Shown here: positions 18,832 to 28,135 of the stretch, in pieces
How positions within the stretch are numbered: the stretch's first letter is position 1
Layout of the letters: each line of letters begins with the position of its first letter
From: Lachnospiraceae bacterium
Lineage (GTDB): Bacteria > Bacillota > Clostridia > Lachnospirales > Lachnospiraceae
Length of the DNA: 64,000 bases
Assembly: GCA_017468395.1 (NCBI GenBank)
Contig: JAFUIR010000013.1
Location: 1-64,000, forward strand
Reading direction: 5' to 3'
Position numbers and translations under genes: made by a program
Notes under the pieces: model-generated
The model's database searches: none
Told to the model about the DNA's origin: nothing
The model's input: the letters and a program-made list of their open reading frames with translations, nothing else

Positions 18832-19917
18832 ATGAGGAAAAAATTAAAAGGAATGAAAAAATCTATTGCTATTTTGTTGTGTACTGTTCTACTTGGTACA
18901 ATTTTAACCGGCTGCGGCTCCGAGAACGATACTCCCAACGGTGAAGTTTATGTTTACAACTGGGGCGAGTATATTGACGAGGAAACTATTGATCTTTTTG
19001 AGAAAGAAACCGGCATTAAAGTCATCTATGATGAATTTGAAACAAACGAAGCGATGTATCCCAAGGTAGAGGCTGGCGCTTCCCAGTACGATGTGGTATG
19101 TCCTTCCGACTACATGATTGCAAAAATGATCGACAACGATATGTTGGCAGAACTGAATTGGGACAACCTTCCCAACGCAAAAGCCAACATCGGTTCACAG
19201 TACTATGAGTCATCTGAACAATTCGACCCGGGCAACAAATACTCCGTTCCCTACTGCTGGGGAACCGTAGGTATTCTTTACAATACCCAAATGGTGGACG
19301 GACCTATTACCGGCTGGGCCGATTTGTGGAATGAAAAATACGAAGATAATATTCTGATGCAAAGTTCTGTCAGAGATTTGTTTATGGTTGGTCTGAAATT
19401 AAACGGCTACTCCTTAAACTCTACTGACCCTGCAGAACTGGAAGTTGCAAAGAATTCTTTGATTGAACAAAAACCCCTTGTTCAGGCCTATGTTATCGAC
19501 CAGGTCCGCGACAAGATGATTGGTAATGAAGCTGCTATTGGTGTAATTTATTCCGGCGAGGCAATTTACACCCAGCGTCAAAATTCCAATTTGGAATATG
19601 TAATTCCAAAGGAAGGTTCTAACGTTTGGATTGATTCCTGGGTAATTCTCAAGGACTCTCCCAACAAAGAAAATGCTGAGAAATTTATTGACTTCATGTG
19701 CCGTCCCGAAATCGCATTGATGAACTTTGAATATATTACATATTCAACTCCCAATGACGCTGCAAGAGCACTGATTGAAGATGAAGACATCCGTAACTCC
19801 GAGATTGCATTCCCCGACCTTTCCAAATACGATTTGGAAACCTTCTCCTTCTTAGGCGAAGAGGCGGATGAATTGTACAATAATCTTTACAAAGAAATTC
19901 AATCTTCCAGCAACTAA
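18832..19917 (+). CDS. potD: Spermidine/putrescine-binding lipoprotein
   Basis: The solute-binding component, anchored as a lipoprotein. The signal sequence ends in a lipobox, TILTGCG, with the acylated Cys at about residue 28. The mature part begins with VYVYNWGEYIDEETIDLFEK, the hallmark of PotD. WGTVGILYNTQMV and SVRDLFMVGLKLNGYS are further conserved parts. The true start may be the internal MKKSIAILL seven codons on; both fit a signal peptide. It closes the potABCD operon and is followed by a terminator. Confidence 0.93.
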   Translation: MRKKLKGMKKSIAILLCTVLLGTILTGCGSENDTPNGEVYVYNWGEYIDEETIDLFEKETGIKVIYDEFETNEAMYPKVEAGASQYDVVCPSDYMIAKMIDNDMLAELNWDNLPNAKANIGSQYYESSEQFDPGNKYSVPYCWGTVGILYNTQMVDGPITGWADLWNEKYEDNILMQSSVRDLFMVGLKLNGYSLNSTDPAELEVAKNSLIEQKPLVQAYVIDQVRDKMIGNEAAIGVIYSGEAIYTQRQNSNLEYVIPKEGSNVWIDSWVILKDSPNKENAEKFIDFMCRPEIALMNFEYITYSTPNDAARALIEDEDIRNSEIAFPDLSKYDLETFSFLGEEADELYNNLYKEIQSSSN

Positions 19918-19954
19918 AACAATCATTTGATTTCCGGCATCAAATAAAGCAAAC

Positions 19955-19996
19955 AAAAGGGAATCCAAAGCATATCTGCTTTGAGTTCCCTTTTTC
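19955..19996 (+). terminator. Terminator of potABCD
   Basis: AAAAGGGAATCCAAAGCA pairs with TGCTTTGAGTTCCCTTTTT (one small mismatch) and ends in a T5 run. It could also serve the leftward gene ending at 20010. Confidence 0.85.
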
Positions 19997-20009
19997 AGTA
20001 CTCTTTTTA

Positions 20010-20405
20010 CTAATTTCTGTTGTCACATCCGCAATCATCGTTTCTGTAATCACCGCTTCTAATCCATGAAGGCGGAATCACGTTCCTGTCACATCCGCAT
20101 TCATTATCATGTTCCCTGCGGTTATTATCTCTTCTGTCACAATCTCTTCTATCGTTGTCTCTTCTATCGTTGTCTCTTCTATCGTTGTCTCTTCTATCGC
20201 AGTCTCTTCTGTCATTATCACAGCCGCAACCGTTGTTTCCGGAGGATACGTTTCCGCAACCGCAATCGTTATTGCCGGAACTTACATTTCCACATCCGCA
20301 ATGATCATTGTGGTTGCAGGAGTTGTGTTCACATGAGTTGTTTGCACAACCACATCCGTTTCCGCCGCACAGTAAAAGGAAAAAAATCAACATACAGCAA
20401 TTCAT
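20010..20405 (-). CDS. Small Cys/Asn/Asp/Arg-rich repeat protein, function unknown
   Basis: The 131-residue product opens with a short hydrophobic run (MNCCMLIFFLLLCGGNGCGC), perhaps a signal or lipidation region. Two near-identical units follow, each of the form CGCGNVSSGNN. A run of DRRDN/DRRDC pentapeptides comes next (residues ~64-95). The C-terminus carries more CGC motifs. There are about 20 cysteines, mostly CGC or CC pairs, which suggests metal binding or disulfide cross-linking, as in coat or surface proteins (inference). No family was recognised. The pentapeptides correspond to an exact 15-bp DNA repeat. A weak GAGAG lies before the ATG. Confidence 0.65.
   Translation of the reverse strand: MNCCMLIFFLLLCGGNGCGCANNSCEHNSCNHNDHCGCGNVSSGNNDCGCGNVSSGNNGCGCDNDRRDCDRRDNDRRDNDRRDNDRRDCDRRDNNRREHDNECGCDRNVIPPSWIRSGDYRNDDCGCDNRN
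20131..20220. repeat. 15-bp in-frame tandem repeat, six units
   Basis: The unit CTTCTATCGTTGTCT is exact at 20146-20160, 20161-20175 and 20176-20190. Diverged copies lie at 20131, 20191 and 20206. It encodes the DRRDN/C pentapeptides on the reverse strand and is likely to vary in copy number. Confidence 0.9.
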
Positions 20406-20465
20406 ATATTTTGCTCTCTTTATTCGTCTTTACTGTAGTATATTCAGCCGGCTTTTAAATGTGTT

Positions 20466-20996
20466 TTACTTAAGAAATTCTTTTTTAATATAACTAAATG
20501 TCTCTTTTTCACCCTTTTGGGCCAACATTTGAAGTAACAGTTCTAATTTTACCTTTGTACTCTCATGCATAAGCGGCACAGACTTCCCGCCCAGATAATA
20601 AGAAAGAGGCGATGAATCCGTATATTTATCTCCAAGATAAACCTTGCAGGCGGCAATGCGATCCATCATCATCTCTGCAATATATTTATCCGGCATAGGA
20701 ACGGGCTGCAAACCACCTTTAATATCACGGGTGGAATAGTCAATCCAATACTCGTAGTGGTGCTTATTTCTGCCTTTATGGTGCAGCCACGCAGAAGAAT
20801 ACCCTTTCTCTTCACGCTCTGCATTATTGGGGCTTCTGTCCCCCTGGAAATACTTGGCTCCCACAAGAAATTCCGAAGGACTGTATTTTGACAAATCGTG
20901 GGTAAGACCCTGTCTGTACAAGCCCACTTTAAAGCAGCCTTTCAGTACAAGCCATTTATGATAAGTAATTGTCTTAAAATGCTTCCAAATTTTCAT
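20466..20996 (-). CDS. DUF5662 family protein
   Basis: The 176-residue protein matches the DUF5662 pattern: an N-terminal helix (MKIWKHFKTITYHKWLVLKG), then GLTHDLSKYSPSEF with a conserved His-Asp pair, and WLHHKGRNKHHYEYWID. The His/Asp placement resembles HD-type metal-binding proteins (inference). Its ATG overlaps the stop of the GH13-like gene by one base (TAATG), so it is translationally coupled to that gene. The biochemical role is unknown. Confidence 0.75.
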   Translation of the reverse strand: MKIWKHFKTITYHKWLVLKGCFKVGLYRQGLTHDLSKYSPSEFLVGAKYFQGDRSPNNAEREEKGYSSAWLHHKGRNKHHYEYWIDYSTRDIKGGLQPVPMPDKYIAEMMMDRIAACKVYLGDKYTDSSPLSYYLGGKSVPLMHESTKVKLELLLQMLAQKGEKETFSYIKKEFLK

Positions 20997-22822
20997 TATG
21001 CTTTCTTTCCGTCCTTTTTACTGCTTTGGAACACATAAATGCTTCTGGGGGAGGCGGATACCTTTGACATCCCCACTGTAATACCCTTGTTTTTTTTCGT
21101 ATCTTCCGTACAGATGCACAAATTCCATTGTTCACCTTTGGGCAAATCAGGCAATATAAAATCCTGAACTTCCCAGTGCATATTGATGCATAAATAGAAT
21201 GAATCCCCTTCCCTCTTTTGCTCTGTTTTGCCATACATTCCGCAAAGCATCACGCCGATGTGTCTGCTATCTGCACCCATGTCCGGTTTCCATGGCTCCA
21301 TACCATGATAGGATAAATCCGGGCAGCCACAGGAAATATAATCCCGCATTTGAAACTGTTTTTCCATTCGCAAAATAGGATGGGCTTTTCTAAGGACCAC
21401 CAGATTTTTCACAAAAGTAAATATTTCTTCATTTTTCTCTAAATCTTTCCAGTTCAGCCATGTCGTTTCATTATCCTGACCGTAAGGATTATTGTTCCCT
21501 CCTTGGGAGTTGCAAAACTCATCCCCCATAAAAACAAGAGGTGTGCCCTGCGAGAAAAACAAAAGAGTCAAAAAGTTCTTTATTTGTTTTCTGCGCAAAG
21601 AATTTACACTTCTTTTTTTACTGGGACCTTCTTCTCCGCAGTTCCAACTGAAATTGTAATCACTTCCGTCTCTGTTATTTTCCCCGTTTTCCTCGTTATG
21701 TTTTCTGTCGTAACTCACCAAATCTTTCAGTGTATATCCACTGTAATTGGTCACATAATTGATAATTCCGGCATTTGCGGGATTTTGGCGCATATGTCTT
21801 AAAACAGCCTCCAACATGCCCTCGTCGCCCTTTACAAAGCGGCGCAGGTCATACAAATAATCATCCCTATAAATCCCTAAGGTTCTGGAACTATTTTCTT
21901 GGGTATTTTCATACTCTGCCCCAAAATCCTCATGCCACAATTTAGTTTTTTGCAGTACCGGGTCACCGCAAATCAAGTCCATAAGTTTACAGGGACTTTT
22001 GATATGAAAGCCGTCTACATGATATTCCAGTACCCAAAACCGCAGAATATCCAAAATTTCCCAAGGCTTTACCTCCCAAGGGAAATAAAATTGTAACACC
22101 GCCTCCATTCCCTTTTTGTGAAGAGCCTTTATGAGATCCTTAAGTTCCCTCACACTGTCCTCTAAAGCCGCATAACTGCTCTTTGGCGCATAATAATACC
22201 CTCTGGTATAGCCCCAATAATTTGCGGGTTCATTTTCCGCCCTATCCTGTCGCTTTCTTACCTCATCAAATTCATAAACCGGCTGAAACTCCAAGGTGGT
22301 TATTCCAAGTTCCTGCAAATAGGGGATTTTTTCTTCTACGCCCCTAAAAGTCCCTTTATGCTTTACCTTGGAAGAACCATGCTTTGTAAAGCCACGCACA
22401 TGCATGCAGTAAACAAAAGACTGTTCATAGGGAATTCTCGGACAAACATCCCCCTCCCAATCGTAACTGTAAGGGGCAAATACCGCCTTTTTTGCTGCCA
22501 CGCCATCAATGTCACCATACACTTCATTTCCTTTGAATTTGCGGGCATATAGGTCGCACAGAAGCCTGTCGCCTTCATAAAAATCATATAAAAACTCTGT
22601 AAGGTTAAGCCCACTTACACACATAGTATGGACATTGCCCACGCGGTACTTTTCCGGAAAAGGAATCCGCATCATTTCTGCACCGTCTTTCACATCATAC
22701 AGCACTACACCGCAGTTATCTGACGGGGTGACACAGGCAAACTGCACTTCTTTTCCCAAAGCGCTGACTCCCAAAGGACTTATTTTACCCATTTTAGTTT
22801 TGACTTTCATAGATACATCCAT
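20996..22822 (-). CDS. GH13 glycogen-debranching (GlgX/isoamylase)-like protein with its catalytic residues lost
   Basis: The 608-residue protein has an N-terminal CBM48-like part, a TIM-barrel region and a C-terminal beta domain. Similarity to isoamylase/GlgX is clear in VYCMHVRGFTKH, LKDLVSYDRKHNEENGENN and TPLVFMGDEFCNSQGG. But the GH13 active-site regions are degraded. Region I, normally DVVYNH, reads LQFYFPW (~244-249). Region II, normally DGFRFD, reads DGFHIK (270-275), replacing the nucleophile Asp by Lys. Region IV, normally NHD or CHD, reads TNYSG (~358-362). It is probably a non-catalytic glycan-binding or regulatory homologue. The start at 22822 has GGAG close by; 22810 is an alternative. 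Confidence 0.82.
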   Translation of the reverse strand: MDVSMKVKTKMGKISPLGVSALGKEVQFACVTPSDNCGVVLYDVKDGAEMMRIPFPEKYRVGNVHTMCVSGLNLTEFLYDFYEGDRLLCDLYARKFKGNEVYGDIDGVAAKKAVFAPYSYDWEGDVCPRIPYEQSFVYCMHVRGFTKHGSSKVKHKGTFRGVEEKIPYLQELGITTLEFQPVYEFDEVRKRQDRAENEPANYWGYTRGYYYAPKSSYAALEDSVRELKDLIKALHKKGMEAVLQFYFPWEVKPWEILDILRFWVLEYHVDGFHIKSPCKLMDLICGDPVLQKTKLWHEDFGAEYENTQENSSRTLGIYRDDYLYDLRRFVKGDEGMLEAVLRHMRQNPANAGIINYVTNYSGYTLKDLVSYDRKHNEENGENNRDGSDYNFSWNCGEEGPSKKRSVNSLRRKQIKNFLTLLFFSQGTPLVFMGDEFCNSQGGNNNPYGQDNETTWLNWKDLEKNEEIFTFVKNLVVLRKAHPILRMEKQFQMRDYISCGCPDLSYHGMEPWKPDMGADSRHIGVMLCGMYGKTEQKREGDSFYLCINMHWEVQDFILPDLPKGEQWNLCICTEDTKKNKGITVGMSKVSASPRSIYVFQSSKKDGKKA

Positions 22823-22852
22823 CCCTCTCCAAATCTTTCTTTTATTATAGCA

Positions 22853-22881
22853 TTGCAACTTCAAACAGAAAAGGATATAAT
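22853..22881 (+). promoter_or_regulatory. Sigma-A promoter of the DUF1292 gene
   Basis: TTGCAA (22853-22858) and TATAAT (22876-22881), spacer 17. An oppositely directed TATAAT (reverse strand, 22844-22849) lies beside it and may serve the GH13-like gene, so the promoters overlap back to back. Confidence 0.65.
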
Positions 22882-22909
22882 GTAGAAAAAAGCAAGGGAG
22901 ATGTTTACC

Positions 22910-23230
22910 ATGGCAGATAAAAATTATGCAGAAGAAGAAATGACTGTAGAACTGGAACTGGAAGACGGCGAAAAAGTCACTTGTGCGATTATTACTATTT
23001 TGACAGTAAACCAGAAAGATTATATCGCTTTGATGCCTCTTGACGAAAACGGACAAAATGACGACGGCGAAGTTTGGTTTTACGGTTACCGCGAAGATGA
23101 AAAAGACCCCAATGTAGAACCTGAACTGATTTATATCGATGATGATGAAGAATACGATGCTGTTGCTGATGCTTTCGACGAATTCTTGGATAATGTGGAA
23201 TTTGACGAACTTGTAGACGACGCTGAGTAA
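22910..23230 (+). CDS. DUF1292 family protein (YrzB-like)
   Basis: This is a 106-residue, very acidic protein. MTVELELEDGEKVTCAIITI and KDYIALMPLDENGQ match the DUF1292 pattern of small Firmicute proteins of unknown function. The ATG at 22910 is chosen over one nine bases earlier because AGGGAG then sits 9 bases upstream. The C-terminus ([20 protein letters not shown]) is a string of Asp/Glu. The last 100 bases overlap, antisense, the 3' end of the helicase gene. Confidence 0.85.
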   Translation: MADKNYAEEEMTVELELEDGEKVTCAIITILTVNQKDYIALMPLDENGQNDDGEVWFYGYREDEKDPNVEPELIYIDDDEEYDAVADAFDEFLDNVEFDELVDDAE

Positions 23231-24978
23231 CTTTCATTTTCCCGTTTTAATATAGGATTCAAAAATCTGGAAGGAAGTCTTGGATATTCTAATGTGCCGG
23301 TCAGGTACAAAATATCCAAGGCTTTTTTTGCCCTTGTCATGCCCACATAGAGTATCCGCCGTTCCTCTTCTATCTCTTCCTTACTGCGGCACTGTTTTCC
23401 CGGAATATTTCCCTCATTTACATCCGGCAGACACACATAGGAAAATTCCAGTCCCTTTGCGGCGTGCAAAGTCATAAGATTTACCGCCGCTTCATCCTGC
23501 TCCAAGCCTTCATTTTTCTTTTTTTCCTGCTGCATCCTTACATATTCCTCTACTTCCTCAAGCCAGATACTAAGGGACTTATAATTCTTTGCATGTTCCT
23601 TTAACACTATAATCAATTCCTGCCACTCATTTAATTTTTCATCCTGCGCAGTCTGCTCTTTCAGTTTTATTGCCTGACTCCGAAGATACTTTTCATAGCC
23701 TACTTTCTTACACAAAAAATGAATTGCCGTAAAAGGTGTCTGCGCAGCAAGAATCTTGCGCAGATTCTCATTTCCGCCCATTTTGCGCCAACTTTCCGGC
23801 GCCCGTTCCCGTTTCCCTATGGAAAAGGCTATGCATCCCAATAAATCTTTTACCACGAAATGTTCAAAAATGCTTATCCCTTTTTCCCGTCTCAGGCAAG
23901 GAATCCCTGCTTTTTGCAAAAACAAATAAATAGGCTCCAAGTCCCTGTTGGATCTCGCAATAACGGCCATATCTGATAAACTGCCTGTTTTGGCCAGTTC
24001 TGTAATCCGCTTCTTTATATATTCATACTCCTGTCCTTTTTCCCGAAATCCCAGACAATGTACTTCCCCGCCTTCTTCTTTGGCATAAAGTTTTTTCAAG
24101 AAACGGTTTTTGTTTTCTGCAATAACAGCCACAGATGTCTCCACAATCTGCGCCTTACTCCTATAATTTTGCTCCAAATAGTATGTTTTGGTTTCAGGAT
24201 ATTGAAGGGGAAAATTTTTCATAATCTCCGGTACACTTCCCCGAAATCCGTAAATGGACTGGTCATCATCTCCCACCACCATGATTTCATTGCATGGGGC
24301 TGCAAGCAATCGCACCACTCGCTCCTGGGGCTCATTAATGTCCTGATACTCGTCAATCAGAATGTATTTGTATTTCTCCCGCAGGGACTGTAAAAGAGCC
24401 TGATTTTTTTGCAGCAAATCATGGCAAAGCACTGCCATATCGTCAAAATCCAACTTTTTATCCTGAAACATTTTTTCTGCAAATCGTTTCTTTATTTCGT
24501 TTACCGTTTCCGCAGACATTCCCTCCGGGCAATTTTGCACCTCCCAATTTTGACCGTGATTTTCCTTTAACAGTTCTTCAAAATGGGCAGACTCGTCCCA
24601 TAAAAGGTTCATCTCAGCAAATATTTCTTTCAAATAATGTATCTTTTCCTTTTGGGTAATCAATGAATCGTTGTGATACAGACTGTAAGTTTTTAATAGA
24701 TAAAAAAAGAAGGAATGAAAAGTACCAAACCATACTTCGGGATATTGCCCACCGGTACTTTCCATAAAACGCCGCTCCATAGAAAGAGCCGCCGCTTTTG
24801 TAAAAGTGATGACAAGAATCGCATCCGGCGATACTTTTTGATGTTCGATTAAGTACCGTATCCGGTTTACGATGAGAAAGGTTTTTCCGCTTCCGGGCCC
24901 GGCCAAAACCATGGCCGGACCACCCGGATGCATCACAGCCCTCTTTTGGGCTTCATTTAACACAGACAAATCAAGCAT
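23131..24978 (-). CDS. UvrD/PcrA-type superfamily 1 DNA helicase
   Basis: An ATP-dependent 3'-5' helicase (family knowledge). Walker A is [15 protein letters not shown], motif [15 protein letters not shown], motif [17 protein letters not shown], motif [12 protein letters not shown], motif [13 protein letters not shown] and motif [13 protein letters not shown]. At 615 residues it is shorter than PcrA (~720). The tail of about 33 residues is almost pure Ser/Ala/Thr ([20 protein letters not shown]) and is encoded antisense to the DUF1292 gene. The ATG at 24978 gives [18 protein letters not shown] and overlaps the gltX stop by 8 bases. A longer TTG start is less likely. Confidence 0.88.
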   Translation of the reverse strand: MLDLSVLNEAQKRAVMHPGGPAMVLAGPGSGKTFLIVNRIRYLIEHQKVSPDAILVITFTKAAALSMERRFMESTGGQYPEVWFGTFHSFFFYLLKTYSLYHNDSLITQKEKIHYLKEIFAEMNLLWDESAHFEELLKENHGQNWEVQNCPEGMSAETVNEIKKRFAEKMFQDKKLDFDDMAVLCHDLLQKNQALLQSLREKYKYILIDEYQDINEPQERVVRLLAAPCNEIMVVGDDDQSIYGFRGSVPEIMKNFPLQYPETKTYYLEQNYRSKAQIVETSVAVIAENKNRFLKKLYAKEEGGEVHCLGFREKGQEYEYIKKRITELAKTGSLSDMAVIARSNRDLEPIYLFLQKAGIPCLRREKGISIFEHFVVKDLLGCIAFSIGKRERAPESWRKMGGNENLRKILAAQTPFTAIHFLCKKVGYEKYLRSQAIKLKEQTAQDEKLNEWQELIIVLKEHAKNYKSLSIWLEEVEEYVRMQQEKKKNEGLEQDEAAVNLMTLHAAKGLEFSYVCLPDVNEGNIPGKQCRSKEEIEEERRILYVGMTRAKKALDILYLTGTLEYPRLPSRFLNPILKRENESYSASSTSSSNSTLSKNSSKASATASYSSSSSI

Positions 24979-26428
24979 TCTGCAGTTTCTCAATTCCTTT
25001 GCGGATACGTGACAGAGATTCCTCTTTGCCAAGAATCTCCATAATCTCAGTTGCTCCGGCAGGTGTCATCTGCTTGCCGGAAACCGCTGTTCTTATAGGC
25101 CACATTACATATCCGTTTTTGCACTCTTTCTTTGCTACATACTCAGAAAGAGTCTGGTAAAGCGCATCATTGCTGTAATCCTCCTGGGCTTCCAAAATGG
25201 GAAGTAACTCTTTCAAAACTTCCAAGGAAGATGCAGCATCTGTCTTCATCTTTTTGTGAGTATACATTTCGATGTCATACTCAGGAAGTGTTTCAAAGAA
25301 ATCAACTTGCGCCGCAATATCAGGAAATACTTCGATACGGGTTTTTACCATAGCCGCAATTTTCCTTAAATCAAAGTCCTTACTAAGGGCTTCTTTCAAA
25401 TAAGGCTCTGCCATCTCGTAAAACTTATCAAAGTCCATGGCTTTTAAGTATTCGCCGTTCATCCATTTCAGTTTCACAATATCGAATACCGCCGGGGACT
25501 TGCTGATTCTCTTGTAATCAAAGTTTTTAATGAGCTCGTCCAAAGTAAAGATTTCACAGTTGTCCTCAGGACTCCAGCCAAGGAGCGCAATGTAGTTTAC
25601 AATGGCTTCTGTCACAAAGCCCTGCTCCAACAAATCTTCAAAGGAAGAATGTCCGCTGCGCTTGGACAGTTTCTTATGGTTTTCATCTGTAATCAGAGGC
25701 AGATGCACATAAACAGGCACTTCCCATCCAAAGGCATCGTAAAGTCTCTTATACTTCGGTGAAGAAGAAAGATACTCATTACCTCTCACTACATGGGTAA
25801 TATTCATGGTATGGTCATCTACCACGTTTGCAAAGTTGTAAGTAGGATATCCGTCTGATTTAATCAAAATCATATCATCCAGTTCGCTGTTGCTTACGGT
25901 AATGTCACCGTAAAGTTCATCATGGAATGTAGTTGTACCTTCCTGGGGGTTGTTCTGACGGATAACAAAGGGCTTTCCTGCCGCCAAATTTGCCTCAATT
26001 TCCTCTTTCGACAGGGACAGGCAGTGTTTATCATAAATCATGATTTCCTTGCCTTCTACAATCTCTGTCTTTAAGGAAGCCAGTCTCTCTTTGTCGCAGA
26101 AACAATAATACGCTTCGCCTTTTTCAACCAATTCCTTTGCATATTTCATATAAATACCGGTCTTCATACGTTCACTCTGGACATAGGGTCCAAAACCGCC
26201 GTCCTTGTCCGGACCTTCATCATGAATCAGACCTGTTTTTTCCATAGTGCGGTAAATAATTTCTGTTGCGCCCTCTACAAAACGCTCCTGGTCTGTATCC
26301 TCAATACGGAGCATGAAGTCTCCGTCCTCATGTTTTGCAATCAGGAACTCGTATAATGCGGAACGCAGATTTCCTACATGCATTTTTCCGGTGGGGCTGG
26401 GTGCATATCTGGTTCTAATCTTTGTCAT
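24971..26428 (-). CDS. gltX: Glutamyl-tRNA synthetase
   Basis: Charges tRNA-Glu (and possibly tRNA-Gln if amidotransferase is used). The start at 26428 has GGAGG 6 bases upstream and gives [20 protein letters not shown], which contains the HIGH-type motif. The KMSKS equivalent is [12 protein letters not shown]. The 485-residue length is standard. The C-terminus carries the anticodon-binding helical domain. It overlaps the helicase start, suggesting co-expression. Confidence 0.96.
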   Translation of the reverse strand: MTKIRTRYAPSPTGKMHVGNLRSALYEFLIAKHEDGDFMLRIEDTDQERFVEGATEIIYRTMEKTGLIHDEGPDKDGGFGPYVQSERMKTGIYMKYAKELVEKGEAYYCFCDKERLASLKTEIVEGKEIMIYDKHCLSLSKEEIEANLAAGKPFVIRQNNPQEGTTTFHDELYGDITVSNSELDDMILIKSDGYPTYNFANVVDDHTMNITHVVRGNEYLSSSPKYKRLYDAFGWEVPVYVHLPLITDENHKKLSKRSGHSSFEDLLEQGFVTEAIVNYIALLGWSPEDNCEIFTLDELIKNFDYKRISKSPAVFDIVKLKWMNGEYLKAMDFDKFYEMAEPYLKEALSKDFDLRKIAAMVKTRIEVFPDIAAQVDFFETLPEYDIEMYTHKKMKTDAASSLEVLKELLPILEAQEDYSNDALYQTLSEYVAKKECKNGYVMWPIRTAVSGKQMTPAGATEIMEILGKEESLSRIRKGIEKLQNA

Positions 26429-26511
26429 TTTGTCCTCCGTTCCGGGTTTCATACCCAAATCACATCTCTATCCATTTTATAAGGTTTCAAAGAAAACTGC
26501 AACGATATTTT

Positions 26512-28014
26512 TTACTCTTCTTGCTTTTCCGGCAGTTTTTGGGGTGCGCTTGCCTTAAACTGAGCCAGTTCTTTGGCTGCCTGATTCAGTGCAATATTGG
26601 TTCCCGCACCGGCAATACAGCCTCCGGGACAAGCCATACCCTCAATCAGACATCCGTTTTTCTTTCCGGCTTTGGCAAGCAAAAGCATCTTCTTACATTC
26701 TGCCAGACTTTCTGCATGCTCAATATGCACTTCCACTCCGGGATAGTACTTTTTCACACATTCCTCAATAGCCTTTGCCACGCCTCCTGCCACACCGTAT
26801 CCGCGTCCCGCTGCGGTAGCATCCTGCATTTCGTCCATGGCCTTGATTTCTTCTAACAAAATGCCTTTTGCTTCAAACATACCTGTCAGTTCTTCAAAGG
26901 TAATAACAAAGTCCACATCAGACCTGATGGTTCTTCTGGAGGCCTCCAGTTTCTTTGACGCACAAGGACCGATAAATACCACACTGGCATCGGGATGCTC
27001 TTTTTTGATAATCCGGGCGGTTGCCACCATAGGCGTCAGTTCATTACTGATTTTATCAATGGTTTCCGGGAACAAATTTTTGGCCATAACCGACCATGAC
27101 GGACAACAGGATGTAAGGGCAAAAGCCTGATTGCCGCTTGCCACTTCTTTTACATAGTGCTCCGCTTCCGCCATACAGCCAAGGTCTGCACCAAGGGCAG
27201 TCTCATATACATCTGCAAAACCCAGTTCCTTTAAAGCCGTCTTAAACATATCCGGCGTTACTTTAGGTCCAAACTGTCCCACAAACGCAGGGGCAACCTG
27301 GGCAATAATCTTTCTGCCGGACTGCATGGCACGAATCAACTGGAAAATCTGGGATTTATCTGCAATGGCACCAAAAGGACAACTTACCATACACTGACCG
27401 CAGGACACACAAATATCATTATCAATAATTGCTCTTCCACGGCTGTCATTCTTAATGGCATTTACGCCGCAAGCCTTCTCACAGGGTCTTTCTCTGTGGA
27501 TAATGGCGTTGTAGGGGCAAACAGCCATACATTTTCCGCACTTGATACATTTTTCTTTATCAATTTTGGATTTGCCGTTTTCCATGGTAATGGCGCCCAC
27601 AGGGCATACGGACATACAGGGATGAGCCATACAGCCCATGCACAAATTACTGACCTCATACAGATTTTCCGGACATGCATTGCAGGCAGAAGGAATAACC
27701 TGCATCAAGGGCGGCTCATAATATTTTTCATCAATATTACTTTCTTCCACACCCTCCGTCAGATGTCCGGGCTTACTTCTGTCCTCTGCACGGAGGGACA
27801 TACCCATAGCCAGACGGATGCGCTCCCTGATAACCGCGCGGTCACGATACACACTTTCCCAATAAATAGATTCATCATAATCTACAATTTTATAGGGCAG
27901 TGCCTCCATATCATCTTTTAAATTCTTTGAATTATATGCCAGATTGGCAACTTCTTTAAACACCTGTCTTCTTCTCTTTCTGACGGGTGTATCAATTCCT
28001 CTCATGTCACTCAT
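26512..28014 (-). CDS. [FeFe]-hydrogenase-like iron-sulfur protein, group B type
   Basis: The 500-residue protein has an N-terminal ~100-residue extension and cysteine-rich ferredoxin-type clusters (CNACP at 111; CMGCMAHPCMSVCP at 125-138; CIKCGKCMAVCP at 156-167; CVSCGQCMVSCP at 202-213). A hydrogenase H-domain follows. The three H-cluster motifs are TSCCPSW (301-307), FIGPCASKKLEA (347-358) and EGMACPGGCIAGAG (458-471), keeping the four ligand cysteines. The second motif has GPC where classic group A enzymes have MPC, which fits group B (inference). It starts at 28014 after GGGAGG. No maturation genes (hydEFG) are nearby. Confidence 0.88.
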   Translation of the reverse strand: MSDMRGIDTPVRKRRRQVFKEVANLAYNSKNLKDDMEALPYKIVDYDESIYWESVYRDRAVIRERIRLAMGMSLRAEDRSKPGHLTEGVEESNIDEKYYEPPLMQVIPSACNACPENLYEVSNLCMGCMAHPCMSVCPVGAITMENGKSKIDKEKCIKCGKCMAVCPYNAIIHRERPCEKACGVNAIKNDSRGRAIIDNDICVSCGQCMVSCPFGAIADKSQIFQLIRAMQSGRKIIAQVAPAFVGQFGPKVTPDMFKTALKELGFADVYETALGADLGCMAEAEHYVKEVASGNQAFALTSCCPSWSVMAKNLFPETIDKISNELTPMVATARIIKKEHPDASVVFIGPCASKKLEASRRTIRSDVDFVITFEELTGMFEAKGILLEEIKAMDEMQDATAAGRGYGVAGGVAKAIEECVKKYYPGVEVHIEHAESLAECKKMLLLAKAGKKNGCLIEGMACPGGCIAGAGTNIALNQAAKELAQFKASAPQKLPEKQEE

Positions 28015-28032
28015 TTTGCTTCCTCCCGCAAA

Positions 28033-28051
28033 TTTTGTCACTTTGACAAAA
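28033..28051. promoter_or_regulatory. Perfect 8-bp inverted repeat in the hydrogenase leader
   Basis: TTTTGTCA, three bases, TGACAAAA: a perfect dyad lying just before the ribosome site of the hydrogenase-like gene and downstream of its likely promoter. It is placed as a repressor site would be. The regulator is unknown. Confidence 0.5.
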
Positions 28052-28102
28052 AAATCACAACTATATCTAGTAAACCATAAACTATATCGGAAAGCAAGTG
28101 CT

Positions 28103-28120
28103 TTGTTAAAGAAATATCAA
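28103..28120. promoter_or_regulatory. Candidate Rex (NADH/NAD redox) operator
   Basis: TTGTTAA, four bases, ATATCAA. The left half is a perfect match to the clostridial Rex half-site TTGTTAA and the right half matches at 5 of 7 positions. It lies next to the putative -35 (TTGCTT, 28092-28097) of the hydrogenase-like gene. Hydrogenase genes are common Rex targets (established), so this is plausible but unproven. Confidence 0.4.
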
Positions 28121-28135
28121 TTTTTATTCTGTAGC

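Noticed and set aside
20131-20220. CRISPR-like repeats
   Set aside because: The 15-bp units abut without spacers and are in frame within a protein-coding gene.
20066-20458. Rightward frames opposite the Cys-rich gene
   Set aside because: They mirror the DNA repeat, have no ribosome site and show no family pattern.
20996-23056. An 80-residue N-terminal extension of the GH13-like protein
   Set aside because: It would read through the divergent promoter and the start of the DUF1292 gene, and has no ribosome site; 22822 is well placed.
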